The notes: generated by a model from the sequence alone, not told the origin. A stretch of DNA of 64,000 nucleotides from Dysidea avara (GCF_963678975.1 NC_089279.1:34973297-35037296), one strand, 5' to 3'; counted from the first letter of the stretch, positions 11,442 through 22,478 are shown. Program-made: numbers and translations.

Positions 11442-14400
11442 CTAGAGACGGGCGCAGGTACAACAGAGGAAGTTGTCAGATATGGCTTCATTTACACATT
11501 CAGTGTGTTGCCAGCATTGGCATTGTGTACACTTGACCTGTAAGTGGTTTACACATGTACAAATTAAGAATGTGATATTACATTTGACCTACCCAATTAT
11601 CATACAAATCGGCAGACCCACACATCACACACAGGTCAGAAAGATCCACTAAAAAAACAAATATATTTGTGACTGGGCCTGCAAAAATAGGGCATGTGGA
11701 CACATGAATTTTGCCTACGTTTTCAAACTTCCAACACTCTTCATGCCACCATTCTATGGCAATGCAATTTTCAGCTCTTAGAGTAAGCATTTAATTGGCT
11801 TTATGATACAAGTTGCAGAATGAAAATATTCTGTTCCAGTACTACAATATTACTTGTTGTGTGACAGGGTGTAGTTTGTGCCCACATTCCCTGTTTTCGC
11901 AGGCCAGGTCACATTTTGACACCACAAGCGCACCATAAACTGGCTATACATGGAACACTATGAAGTGAATATATTCTAACCTGACTGTTGAAGCAACTCT
12001 ATTCCAATTTCACTACGGATCTCCTTCAAATTCAGTTTCTTTAATAAAGATTCATTGATTGTGTTGGTAAAGCATAACTGTTCTGCTAACTAGAGAAAAT
12101 ACAGGTATATAATAGTTATACCATGGCTGTGAGAGATTTTGCTGATATATACATCCAAAGCATGAAGGCCTGTGGCCCTCATGCTTTGCAAATGACCAAA
12201 CCTAAATATAAATCTTTCATTGCTTTGACTTTTATCAAGTTATAAATGTTGTTTATTTATACATTAAGTAGCAACTAGGAACTTTACTTGTTCACTTCCT
12301 ATCAATGTATTACTACATGCGTTATGCCTATACTGACCACTTTGGTGTGGGCGTTCAAAGGCACCGCTTAGGGTTTAACTCACTTATTACCTGGGTAATA
12401 TCATGCAGGAATGTGGCTTGCTCTTGGCTTTGATGCCTGCTTTGTTTACCACAAAATAATATATATCACTTATACCATGACTGCGTCAGGTAAGCACTGT
12501 TTCTTTGCAGTATGTGTAGCATGTATACCTTCAGTGAAAGAACTCCACAATTATAATCATCATATTGTATCCTGGACTTGATCTGAATTATCTTGTAATC
12601 ATCAAGGAGCAAGCTATCATCAATTCCCTTTTCTTGGCGCAAAACAAAATAATCTCTGCAGGTTATACATACACAAACATTTATAATAAAAGCCGGTGAC
12701 AATAAGCTATGGTAACACCACTTCTCACCTAAAGCTAGCAAGTGCGTTACTTGCTAAATCAGAATGTTTCAAAGGATCCAGAAAGTAAAACATCTTATTT
12801 GGTATATCAATTGCCTACATAACAAATCATGTATATCCTTATATAATATAAATCTGCGAAAACAGGGCATGCATGTGGGCACAAACTCCACCCCATATAC
12901 ACAACAGGACAGTACCGAAACACACCATTTGTATTCTGTAACGTTTACGTATCATGTAGTCTATTAAATGCTTAATTATTTGTGAACTTGCATGACTATA
13001 CGTAGCACAGTGGCATAAAAAGTTATGAGTCATGAAAGTTTGAAAAATTTGTCAAATTTTGTGTGCTCATATGCCCTGTTTCGCAGGTCTTGTCTCAAAT
13101 GACTGCTTTGTTTACCACAAATATCCAGTGCTCGAAGTGTACAACCTGATTGTACATTCCAATAAGTAAACTTTGAGAGGCAAATTTAACCTGCAATCAC
13201 TAGATTTCATTACACATGATGATCATGAAAATTATTACTTTGCAGAAGAGATTTCTTGGGACTCGATCTGTTCTGTCAATGATGGCTGTTGTGGGTTGGG
13301 ATGATATGACAAACGTGTCATGCCTTGTTTTGTTCCTAGTTTCTGCTAGGACACTTAAGAATCCATTAACAATCTATAAACATATATGAAGGTAACAGCA
13401 AACAAATAACCAGATAGATATACGTAGCTGTACTCCACTTACTTCATCATTCAGATACTGAACTCCCTTCAACGTATGGAAACTGCTTTCATGTATCTTA
13501 TATTTCCCAATGATTGCAGCAAACTTATAGCAAGGTTTTGAATTCCAAATTTTGTAAAGGCGTATCTGTGAGCACACATAAAAGTAACTTTCATAGTTTC
13601 TTTCATTATACAGTATTATATTACAGATAACAAAAAGTTTTGCCAGTTTCATGACTTCAAGGGGATTTATACATGTAATGCTTGAAAACATGAAAAGGTA
13701 TATACATGACTAGATAGTTTACTCTGGAGTCACGCATGTATTTCCTAACTGCTGTTTCCAGTCTTTTCACCATTACAAGAGACAAATAAACTAAAATACA
13801 GATCATTGATGTCAGTGCTTACTGAATACTGATTCTTGTCTTGACATCCACCACTGCTAGCATCCACAGAAAATGTTTCAGCGACTTTATTACCTAGAAA
13901 AAACTAATGGTTATATGCAGGGCACAATGCATATTATCATAGCTATAGGTATATATAGTGCAAACATTGTAAACAGAAAGGAGTACAATAGTACAAGGCA
14001 AAGCTAAGCACTGTTTCATTCCCATTAATGCAAGCAATGCAACTATTGTTAAGTGACCGTATTGTTGCTAGCATTGATCACTATGGTACACTAGTTGTAG
14101 AATTGGACATGTACTTCCAATAGAAACACTCACACTATTTTAGCTAATCACAAACTTTTGTTGACAAACATGTGTAATACTATTACAATTCTATTAGCTA
14201 ATCGCTTTCAAAATAATACAAGGTGCTATTGAGAGTATTATATTGTAACACATTCACTTGTAGGATTATAGACATGTAATAGATAGTCATGTAGCTATTT
14301 GTTACTAAAGTAATATTATATACTGTAGTTACTGGTTCTGGACAGATATTTATTTTCCAGAACAGTAAATTGAAACTTGAAGTTAATGTTGTTGGTGCAT

Positions 14401-15855
14401 ATTACAATTCGCTGAGTAGCAATTAATACTTATATATATATAGTACAATATGAACCTTCTGATTGAAGATCATCACCAGTGATCTCACACTTGCATCTTT
14501 TAGGTGAAGGGATGTCTTCAGTTACATCTATATGATATGGAATAGCACGCAGTTCTATTTTCTTTTTGTATGCCCTATAATTATGTATTACACACATGCG
14601 TGTATAATAGTAATGTATTTTATAGCACGTGTACTTTATTTAAATTGAAATGCACATACCGTGCCTAAGTACCTGATGAAATAGTTTCTTCTAATATCTT
14701 AATGCACTTTCTGTTAATACAGCACTGCTTCAATTTCCCAGGACCTCCGAACTTGACTTTATCCCTACATTCTATGCACTTTCCACAGTCTTTGGCCAGA
14801 CAACCATTGCATGACTTGCATCTCTGTCTCCTCGGTTTATTTCCTGTATTGATAATTTAAAACATGTGTAATTATCACAAAGCACCTCAAACAATATTCA
14901 ATGCATTGTTATGATATGACATAAAGAAATTATACCAAAAATCACTGTACAGTGTAAAATCAATATGCATCATCATAATGATGATTATGTGCTACAATTG
15001 CAACCCATATCATAACTATAGATTTATTCATTAATACACTATAGACTGTCACTTACTTTTAGAAGATGTACTTGCATCTGTGTTTTCTTTAACTTTCACA
15101 GCACCAGATTCTGCAATGCAAATAATTAAGGACCATGTAGTAAACTTAGAACTACCTTTAAACCAATCTCCATTTATTTTTCTCACACTTATATACATAC
15201 AGAAGCATTAATAACTACATTTAGAACATGGCATGCATAGTACGCTTTGATCTTTGATAATCAATGGGATTTCTTATATCACTAAGAAACCTCCTGGCAT
15301 AATAATTATTATTAGTAACCTCCTTGAGTAATTTATTTAAGCTCATTCACTTAACCTAGCTATGACATTTGTTTTGATTATGGGTTTCAAAAACATAATG
15401 TGGTTAAAATTAAATACTGAGCCATGTTCTACGTAAGTCAGTCAGGAACCATGCCCTTCATGATTTTAGAAACTTCAGCTTCACTATGAAGAACATTGGG
15501 CTATAGGTTCCTATCCTACTGTATATGCAGTAAGCTTCTAACCTTCTGCTGTCGACTTGTTCATTTCTTTTCTAGCCCATTTGCACAAATGATCAAAGTA
15601 ACGACTTTCCAATGGCATAGATGTGACATACACATTGCCAAACTCCCTAATCATTCTGATGGGAATCCCTTCTTGCTTCATGTATTTCAAAAGTAATGGA
15701 GTGGCAATTAGTGGAGACTTTGAATAAAATGCTGTATCCCTGAAATTATCAAAATTCCTTCGGTCTTCAGAAGTGGCTATAACATAGTCTCCATCCTGTC
15801 GTAACTCTCGCATATTGTTGAATTTTCTATACTGAAGCCATATAAATACTGCCAT
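11442..15855 (-). CDS. Transposon-borne CXXC zinc finger - Ulp1/SENP C48 protease - PHD finger protein
   Basis: Thirteen exons splice into 505 codons including the TAG at 11444-11442: 15855-15543, 15110-15057, 14843-14673, 14554-14456, 13893-13823, 13565-13443, 13373-13239, 13190-13116, 12814-12729, 12655-12529, 12089-11981, 11648-11593, 11537-11442. All introns are GT-AG and phases agree. Residues 1-104 are unrecognised. A CXXC finger (about 128-172) has eight Cys, DCGKC, KFGG and KQ, as in CpG-binding DNMT1/KDM2/MLL fingers. A C48 SUMO-protease fold (about 237-454) shows YLNDE, catalytic His in EHWIF, Asp in YFLDPL, Gln in RIQYDDYNC and Cys in NCG, then a LAEQLCF...EIRSEIG helix. A PHD finger (about 459-503) shows CVMC, CTQC, HTEC and CCTC. 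I infer a nuclear protein that reads DNA or chromatin and removes SUMO-like modifiers. The first exon might instead be joined to the transposase upstream, but no phase-compatible splice was found, so I call a separate gene starting at ATG 15855. Confidence 0.82.
11683..13095. repeat. Recurrent CCCTGTTTTCGCAG-like motif in introns of the accessory gene
   Basis: Related copies occur near 11683-11700, 11888-11903, 12855-12872 and 13072-13087 in both orientations, each next to GCATGTGG/CACATGCC-like sequence. All lie in introns of the minus-strand gene. They may be remnants of one small repeated insertion. Confidence 0.5.
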
Positions 15856-15911
15856 GTTAATGTGGATTAAAATTTCTCCTGTATCTCGCTACATGATGAA
15901 ATGCATGCGTA

Positions 15912-18640
15912 CTATAATATATAATGTATAATCAGGTTTACCTCAATGTTTTCATGGGACGTGTCCTCTCTGTAATTTGTTCGATATTTGGCTGACAAAT
16001 CATCCCATAGTCTCAGCATTTCTACATCAGGAACTGTGGAAGAAAGGATACGATACGTGCATAAATCAAAAGACTTACTTTCATTAAGTGAATTGATACC
16101 TGTGCATGCAGATGAATCTTCCATTTCATTCTCAGCCAATGGACTGCATACTTCACTGCATGTCTCAAACTCAGTCCTGTTTTCTTTGATTGGATTATCA
16201 GGCTCATCAGTGTCAATGGAAGTCGGATTTTGTGTGTCCTTAGAGGCAGCCTGTGCACTGTACAGAGAATCTGGCGCTGGGATAATTGTGCAGTCTTCTA
16301 GGTTAGGTTTCTTCCGGCCTAGCTTCTTTCCTTTCCTAGAACGTGTATTCTTTCTCAGTTGTGACAGATTGATTGTTGTAGGACTGTTTGAACAGGGTAG
16401 GTTGAGGCTTAGCTTAGCTGCAAGTATGTGATAACACTCACTTGTAGATGGACAAGTACAAGATTGTTTAGGGAACAATGTGACAGCATTAGGCTTTTCT
16501 TGACTGTTTTTCACAACAAATACTCCTAATTTTGGGTCATGGGATATTCTGTTCTCAGCAATCACCAGCTTTGCTCGGGCTAATTGACTAACTGCACCAA
16601 CCCTAGAATTACAAGCACTGGGTGTAACACTTGGTGTTTCTTGATGAATATCTGATTCTTGAGATTGAGCCCTTGCTACTATATCCTCTGGTAGAATACA
16701 GTTTGTCAATTGAACACTCTCTGGTGGCTGTGCAAAGCAGATAAAATCTGGACACAGAACATATTCTCCAGTCTGACAAAAGCCTCTTTGAATTTCATTG
16801 TAATAGAAATTCTGGAGCTGGTAAAAGCAGAGTAAAATGGTATCAACTGGAGCTTCTTTCCACTTTGTGAGACGTTTAATAACAGTGTTGAACCCTTCAC
16901 TTTGATTTGTAGTTATCCCACTGTATCTGTTGTAAACCCCAAGAGGTTCAACAATCCATCGTCCAGCACATGTGATAACATCTGGGTGAATAAATTCCAT
17001 GTAGTAGTCAAGAAACGGCTGACTCCACCGCACCTATAAAAGTAAGTATATACATGGATAGGTCAATAGAAACAATTATTTATCATGTTAAGTACCTTGA
17101 CTTCTTCCAAGCCGGTTTCATAGTCACTTAAACTGGTAGTCTGAAGTAGGCATCTAACATCTTCTTTGTATACAGGTTTCTCTACAGATGGAGTTTTGTG
17201 TTCCCTCAGCCAATGCCTAACAGCAGCAAATGTATGATTCCAGCAACGCAGACGAACCACACCTGGAAGCCACTTATCAATTGAAGAGCAGAGAGCACTT
17301 TCTTCATCAGTGACAATTGGAATTTTTCTCTTGCTTTTTGGATTTGCTAGAATTGGGCATTTGGTTGCTACATATTTCATTAATTCCTCATGAGCGGATT
17401 TCAGCTTACGTTCATGCAAAAGAAAACAAACTGGAATGACTGGGGCACCTCGAAAGAGTGTGTGGCGCATTACCAGGACAGACGCGTAGATATCACCTAG
17501 TTCAAAAGTTGTGTCATACGAGAGTAATTGTGGAGATGAAAAGTCTGTATGCATTAAGCTCTCTACTTCATCAAACATCTTGGGGTTACCACAGACAATT
17601 ATTAAATCAGGATAGGTAATAATCTTGCCCACAAATCCTGAAAGATCATACGCCATCTCATGAATGTTGTACAGCTCATCATGAGAAACTCTAAATTTTT
17701 GTCGCTCAATTGATTTATGGTTAGCTACTTGTTTAACATTGCGTGGATTTAAAACAGGATTAAGGGTGGAATGACATTTTGATGTTGATATTTTTTTCTT
17801 ATAAAATGATGACGGGCACTCTGCTTGACTGCTTGATTTAATTTCCTGGAGAACAGATGGACAAGTGCGGATGTAGTTTCTTGTGGCAGAATCAATAGCA
17901 TTTCCATGAGGATAATCTTCCACATCAGTGTCATCTCCTGTATATTGAATTAGATACCTGTCCAAGTTATCTGGTAAGTAAACTACTGTTTTCTTGAAAT
18001 TGGTCCTGGCACCAGTTGCTGTTGTGGATGAAAAATAGTATTTTTTAACTTTAGAGTTTTTCAATGGTATGTCTTTGTGGCCATACTGTCTCCATCTGTG
18101 CTGATCACATCTCCAATCTTCTATAAATAACATAGCAGTAATTTACAATGACCAACTTATCTTCAGTGACACATTCATTAAATTGCATATTCCAATTTTC
18201 AAGTCTTCGACCAATTCTTTAACACAATCAACAGTTTACCCTTCCCCACGTGATCAACGCCTGATAAATCAGCAGACTTGATCATACTCTAATAGTACAG
18301 TCACCCTAATAGACATTTAATAAGCTACTATATTCAGTATTCAGTTGAACATTCAACTAAGGCAGGCTGGCAAATGAGAGCACAGGTATACTGGGCCCTT
18401 CGCTATAGTTAGCTAACTTGAGTAAAGTCAATTTATATGACTTAAGCTCTGGGTGGATCGATATACTCTAATATAACAGTCACGCAATCAGTGCACCGCT
18501 AACTCACTTCTTCTCTTTGTGTCTAAAGCACGATACAAGAACACTTCCCCAGAGCAGGGTTTCACTGGTGGTACGGTCGATTCCACATATTTTTCATCTT
18601 GCGCTGTAAGAATGTCGTAGGGGGGCTGCTTCCCACGTTA
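15912..18640 (-). CDS. MULE transposase (WRKY-like core, DDE, SWIM)
   Basis: Exons: one ending 18508 (5' end unresolved), 18120-17096, 17033-16079 and 16033 to the stop at 15912; the last two are separated by a 45-nt intron (GTAAGT...TTCCACAG). The N terminus has DQHRWRQYGHK and KKYYF, the core of WRKY-GCM1 domains, but without the usual Cys/His zinc ligands. The MULE catalytic core shows Asp in LLSYDTTFELG, Asp in IVTDEES, a CWNH motif, and Glu in TTNQSEGFN. A SWIM finger follows (SCTCPSTSECYH), then a basic and acidic tail. About 700 residues in all. I found no stop inside, so it could be functional. No in-frame ATG is seen at the start of the first exon, so an upstream coding or leader exon is expected between about 18640 and the right terminus. 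Confidence 0.85.
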
Positions 18641-18879
18641 ATTCCTCTGCTTGGTTCAGTATGATAGGATGAGCTGTTAAGGACATTCTCGCCTAGCTAT
18701 AGCTGCAGCTGCTATCCATAGTAACGAAATTAGGCATCATGCATCGTAATTTCTCCGTGTTTCGGCCTTCCCCAGCAATGTAAGGAGAAACAATAACAAA
18801 AACTTCTAATTACAGGCTTCACAGGTTAGCCTGCCTAAATGTTAATTAAGAAATCAATGGCGATATATCAGTCGCGCTG

Positions 18880-18989
18880 TGGTTAGTCCGCAAATTAGTC
18901 ACAAGCTTCTAAAATGCGGACTGGACTCCGTGGAGTGCGCTGGAGTATTGGTCCACTGGTCCAGTCCAGTCCGCAAATTAGTGACTACC
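18880..18989. repeat. Right terminal region of the MULE with a duplicated terminus
   Basis: Before the true right end there is a second end-like sequence: TTAGTCCGCAAATTAGTCAC ending near 18901. A left-type end (AAAATGCGGACTGGACT) starts near 18912 and faces the real right end, giving a terminus-to-terminus mini-palindrome of about 80 bp. Confidence 0.6.
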
Positions 18990-19463
18990 CCATTATGTAT
19001 TTAGTATCTGGTTGCACAGCTTGTTTTCCCGCGAAGAAACAAGCGCTTCTTCCGGTAGAACACCGTCTGACTACAAGCGCTTGTAGCTGCCAGATGCAAC
19101 GCTCGTTCCTGTTTGCACTGGGGGTCACGCAACAACAAGTCACTGGTCTCTCCCACAGCAACCAAATTCGATAGGTGCAGTAAGTTAGCAACGAGCTACA
19201 AAGCACTGAACAAAGTTGGTGAGTAATGACAAGGTGGTTTTGAGGTGTGGGTACAATTTGTTTCAAGCCATATTAGTGTTGCTAATTGATTTGCACAACT
19301 AGACAAAAGCCCAAACTTGATAATTATGTTGTAAAAAGTTGTGCACTTTGGCTGCTGTCTACACATACAGTAAGATGACAAATAGCATTTTTGCACACTT
19401 TAAATCAACAATTTCTAAAACAGTTATCTGGTGGAGACTTCTTGTGCCAGAATACTGCTGCCA

Positions 19464-20830
19464 CTACTCCGAGTTGACCACAGAGATGAAAGTTTGTACC
19501 ATCAAATTCAGCAATAACTTGAAACTGCTTGGGGTACAGCCATCTTCAAGGACTCCATTCTTACTGTGTCCAGGGTAAATCCCACATAATACTGCTCCTG
19601 TGGTGGAGATACACAGAGGCCTGGTCATCCATTACAGTCCAAATCCTGTAATAGTTTCAAAGTACATCAAAGATACAACTGGATGTACTAGCCGTTAGAA
19701 TGTAGTATTACTAAATGCGAGGTAAATTGATCAAAAAAAAAAATCACACTAACACCGACCAACTTACCAAGGCCACTTTCACCTATCCAAGTCATTGTTA
19801 CTTCAGAAGGGCCTTTTAATTCCAAAACTAAGTTATCATGGTACGACACTGCATCTGGTACAATCAGTTTGTTCTGGCAGCTTTTACAAACCAAGGTTAC
19901 CTGTACAGTACAAATGTCACAAGTACACATGAGTACAATACAGTTTATTACACTACAGCAGCAATGAAAAAACTTCCGTGACATTTCCCACATACATACA
20001 TACATGCTACAAAAGTACATTTTACACCATCAGAATCCAGCAAATACAATTCTCAGCGAATTCAGAGTTTAGAAGACAACAATGCCCATCATACTAAATC
20101 AGGGGGTGCTAACAGGAACAAAAATTTGTAAAGCAGAGACTCATAAAAGAGATACCGTACGACAAGAAAAATTGATGAATCTACATTTCAGCAGCTTTGG
20201 TAAATTAAATGTCCTCAAAAATCAAGAAATTATATATCTAAACATACTTTTAAAGGTATTTATAATTTAAAATTTCTTATGGTAATCATCCATTTCAAGT
20301 AACTATCATTATTTCCAGCAGTGATTACAAACTTCAAGGAGTTATTTGTATTATTATATTATATATACAGTGGAACTTCAACGCCCCAAATTAAGGACAC
20401 AATAAAAAAACCTCCCTAATAAGGACAAAAAATTTGGTCCCAACAGGTCTGGTTAATACATTTTTTACCTCTGTTTTAACCTCTGAAAGAGGAAAACCTC
20501 TATATTACAGCAAAAAAGTGGCCAAAAATTCTGGGTCCCAAAACGTCCGTAATAGAGAGGTTCCACTGTAGTAGCTCCGTGCAATTATGTACTGGTAAAG
20601 CACCATTGTGAAACACATTAAAAATGCAACTACAGCTGGTCTAAATAAAGATTGTAAAAAAATTCAGGTTACCGTGGGACAATATTTAAGTCCACATAAC
20701 ATACAGCAATGTTCTAACTTGCCAATATTTGCTGTCAGCAATGGGAAGCCCTTACCATTGGATGTGAAATCACAAGTTGCCGAATCCAGCTGCACTGCAA
20801 GAGTCTGACCTAGTAGAAGAGGTCGTAACT
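19464..20830 (-). CDS. Unrecognised multi-exon gene fragment of the outer transposon
   Basis: Three segments look like coding exons on the minus strand. About 20830-20660 contains HQLRPLLLGQTLAVQLDSAT and CCMLCGLKYCP. About 19900-19770 follows an acceptor (CTGTACAG) and contains VTLVCKSCQNKLIV and MTWIGESGLG before a GTAAGT donor. The third, from about 19607 after a CCACCACAG acceptor, contains GAVLCGIYPGHSKNG and LEDGCTPSSFKLLLN, ending at TAG 19466-19464. Junction phases between the last two agree. I do not recognise the family; Cys-x2-Cys pairs hint at metal binding. Start and full exon set unresolved, and the frame may be broken. Confidence 0.35.
20368..20568. mobile_element. 201-bp MITE of Tc1/mariner-pogo type with TA target duplication
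   Basis: Begins CAGTGGAAC and ends GGTTCCACTG, flanked by TA on both sides (20366-67, 20569-70). The body has GGGTCCC and CCTCTATTA features typical of short non-autonomous mariner/pogo elements. It sits inside the larger TIR element. No coding capacity. Confidence 0.75.
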
Positions 20831-21959
20831 GATGATTTATTTTTAATATGTACACCACTGTGTGAAACTAACATAGCAGTAACGATTATTATTTTGAAAC
20901 TACTGTAACACAAGAAATTTTTGTGGGATAAAAAGATTGTATGGATTTTGCAGGCATCTTATCTACAAAATTTTATCATAGATAATGTAGGGAGATGTCT
21001 TTCTCATAGTTTTATGCTTGTTACGAGTCCAGACTATCTCACTAACTCAACTTTGTTTCTTCATGAATTATCTTGTTAGTTTCCTTATCACTTTTACATT
21101 GGGCGAGTGTTATCAAATCATGGTGGCATGCAGCCAGTTTGTTTCAAACTTCATCGTTGTGCATGGTTCCGCAGGTATAGCACCAATATTTTTTTGTGGC
21201 ACTATTTCTAAGCACCAAGACAAGGTATAAGAATTTTTTCAGTATTAACTAAATGATTAAAGATTATATTTGTGTAAACTGAGGCTGATACAGTTGACTA
21301 CTGAACCAGTAACGAAGATTGTCCATAATGATGTCACTGTTGCAAATCTTTACTTGTACTTGATTTTACAGTCCATGTTCAAAAGGTGTGGAACAACTGA
21401 GACATTTTCACAATTGAGAGATCTATATCTGAGCCACAAAAATTTCTTTCAAAAGTTACTTTTACATTTTGGCAATCCACAAAAGTTGTTTAACACCTTA
21501 TGGCACTGTGGTGTATGGTTTATTGTGTATAACAAGATACTGAATAACAACCTCTTCTATATTAACGGAGTACAAATTCGTTTCACAAATGTGTACAGTT
21601 TCATACAACTACTACACGTGCTCCATACAAACCTTATCACTTTCGTTGACTCAGATTTTGTGCACTCTTTTTCGTTTGTCCACAGCAAAGTGAAATCAGG
21701 AGCAGTAAAATTCTTGTTCAATTCTAACACTGAAATACTCCCAACTCACACGCTTAAAGATTAAATAAACGGGATAATTATCTTCATAAATCATCTCTTC
21801 AAGTGTTTTTATTCGAAAATACGACAGAAATTTACTAGTTGAACGCCATTTCTCTCGTCCGCGTGACCTGTCGAAAACGCCATTTTGAACTTCTTGTAAA
21901 TTGCGCGTGCAACTAAAATCGCCCGTTTTTTGACGGTTGCGTTTCGACTGGGTTACCAG

Positions 21960-22250
21960 ATTTTGTAGTGAGTTATGGCTGGGAGTACAGCTCCCATGCA
22001 GCCACTGACAGACTATGGACATTAAAATGCTTACCCTTGTTATGTCTTAATCTACTTTTTAGGATTTAACATTACAACGACAGTAGCTACGTATACACTT
22101 CCCGGCTTGCCCAGTTCCCATTTAGCTAATTTGTATATTTGTGCTGCTAAAATAAGATAGCCTTCCTGCTGCAAGTGCAAAAGTTAAAAATTTTAGAGGG
22201 GGTTTCCAGAACCCCAGAGAAACCACCCTAACTATTCCCCTGTGAGTTGT
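21960..22250. other. Host DNA flanking the outer transposon
   Basis: Immediately outside the right GGTT duplication. No gene or repeat recognised. Confidence 0.4.
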
Positions 22251-22253
22251 ACA

Positions 22254-22478
22254 TTATGCATGTAAATAAAGCAAAGAGTAAATCATATGTTTATTTATTA
22301 CCATACTAGACAGATGCAAACAGCATCGTGGGGCGAGCCTGATGACTGAAGTATTGATGGCAGTGCAAACTACTATAGACCCTACGAGTTGTATGAATAG
22401 TTCATCTTCAGGGGTTTCTCTATCTCTTCTGCGCCTGTACTGCTCTCTCCTGCGTCGAAGGCGTTCATCTGCATCCAT
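22254..22478 (-). CDS. Arg-rich ORF start, possible N terminus of a transposon protein
   Basis: Begins MDADERLRRRREQYRRRRD followed by RETPEDELFIQL, a strongly basic start reminiscent of N termini of helitron-type or Harbinger-type proteins. After about 35 residues the frame enters less convincing sequence, and a donor-like GTAGGG lies nearby, so only the first 30-40 codons look real. The 62-bp tandem array lies directly upstream. Confidence 0.3.
   Translation of the reverse strand: MDADERLRRRREQYRRRRDRETPEDELFIQLVGSIVVCTAINTSVIRLAPRCCLHLSSMVINKHMIYSLLYLHA

Larger units (their letters stand above)
10836..18989 (-). mobile_element. Phantom-like Mutator (MULE) DNA transposon, 8.15 kb, with accessory chromatin/protease gene
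   Basis: Left end reads GGCCGTCACTAAAATGCGG at 10836; the right end, inverted, reads GGTAGTCACTAATTTGCGG from 18989. The similarity continues through GACTGGACTGGAC. CCATTATG lies directly outside both ends (10828-10835 and 18990-18997), an 8-bp target duplication within the usual 8-11 bp range of MULEs. All recognised coding sequence is on the minus strand: a MULE transposase (15912..about 18640) and a 13-exon CXXC-Ulp1-PHD gene (11442..15855). Clean termini, duplication and open frames suggest a recent insertion. Assignment to Phantom rests on the WRKY-like N terminus plus MULE core, known for that group; a different MULE clade is possible. Confidence 0.88.
10108..21950. mobile_element. Large TIR DNA transposon of unassigned superfamily, host of two nested insertions
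   Basis: Starts CAGTCGAAACGCAACCGTC at 10108; the exact complement ends at 21950. The match extends to about 25 bp plus an offset shared TTTAGTTGCAC. The flanks carry GGTT at 10104-10107 and 21951-21954, consistent with a 4-bp target duplication. Removing the nested Mutator element leaves about 3.7 kb. Internal minus-strand exon-like segments are described separately. A 4-bp duplication with CAG-type ends would fit Chapaev or Academ relatives, but I recognise no transposase, so the superfamily stays open. Confidence 0.7.

Noticed and set aside
15988-16431. 147-codon plus-strand frame
   Set aside because: Antisense shadow of the transposase exon.
21270-21764. 164-codon plus-strand frame inside the outer element
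   Set aside because: No recognisable motif, phenylalanine/histidine-rich composition, and other exon-like segments of the element run on the minus strand.
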